Shown one piece after another: positions 5,531 to 5,584 of a stretch of 5,584 nt of DNA. The translations under genes were made by a program, and so were the position numbers. The stretch covers positions 2,835 to 8,418 of the forward strand of contig DCHY01000014.1 of assembly GCA_002315715.1 (NCBI GenBank), given 5' to 3'. A model generated the notes under the pieces. That model did no database searches, had not been told where the DNA came from, and saw only the letters and a list, made by a program, of their open reading frames with translations. Origin of the DNA: Clostridiales bacterium UBA1740. GTDB taxonomy: Bacteria; Bacillota; Clostridia; Oscillospirales; CAG-272. Position 1 is the stretch's first letter. Every line of letters starts with the position of its first letter.

Positions 5531-5584
5531 AAAAAAAGTTAAAAAAATGTAAAAAAGCACTTGACAACCCATATTGAAAGTTGT
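5531..5584 (+). promoter_or_regulatory. Strong promoter, cut by the window edge: phased A-tracts plus perfect -35
   Basis: Three A-tracts begin at 5531, 5541 and 5551, exactly 10 bases apart, followed by TTGACA at 5561-5566. With a 17-base spacer the -10 hexamer would start at the last base, T5584. The arrangement resembles an UP element or bent DNA upstream of a strong sigma-A promoter for a rightward gene outside the window. The -10 is not visible, so this stays provisional. The rest of 5429-5530 shows nothing I can support apart from a tandem octamer AAATCGGG at 5432-5447. Confidence 0.55.

Noticed and set aside
5291..5542. 83-codon plus-strand frame overlapping the SASP start and its upstream region
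   Set aside because: It begins antisense to the SASP gene, crosses its SD and promoter, and has no SD of its own.

Overview
The window looks like chromosomal housekeeping DNA from an endospore-forming, Clostridia-like Firmicute, probably an uncultured gut or rumen lineage. The evidence is a canonical alpha/beta-type small acid-soluble spore protein (SASP) gene, strong Shine-Dalgarno (SD) sites (AAAGGAGG, GGTGGAGG), compact hairpin-plus-U-run terminators, AT-rich intergenic DNA between moderately GC-balanced genes, and a divergent GyrB/ParE paralogue of a type I associate with Clostridia. No mobile element, CRISPR array, tRNA or rRNA gene is visible.

Layout from left to right. (1) Bases 1-1263 hold the 3' two thirds of a type IIA topoisomerase B-subunit paralogue; its 5' end lies outside the window. 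(2) 18 bases later comes gpmI, a 554-residue cofactor-independent phosphoglycerate mutase of the long 'plant/trypanosomatid' type. It is probably co-transcribed with the topoisomerase gene and closed by a strong terminator at 2951-2985. (3) An AT-rich gap with candidate promoters leads to a 108-residue protein with an N-terminal Tudor/KOW-like beta domain and a charged tail. (4) A perfect terminator-like hairpin sits 3 bases before the SD of the next gene, which encodes a 480-residue membrane protein. Its N-terminal half looks like a dolichol/phytol kinase (VTE5/SEC59-like) and its C-terminal half is DUF92 (VTE6-like), so it is a candidate two-step isoprenoid-alcohol kinase in one chain. (5) A bidirectional terminator separates it from a convergent SASP gene on the minus strand, which has a candidate sigma-G promoter. 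(6) The right edge carries 10-bp-phased A-tracts and a perfect -35 box facing out of the window, presumably a strong promoter for a gene beyond 5584.

The genes do not form one obvious pathway. The most notable item is the VTE5-VTE6-like fusion. Next are the plant-type phosphoglycerate mutase, the altered TOPRIM motifs of the topoisomerase paralogue, and the hairpin placed to act as an attenuator or partial terminator in front of the membrane kinase. I do not see a multi-gene system that I would call wholly new.
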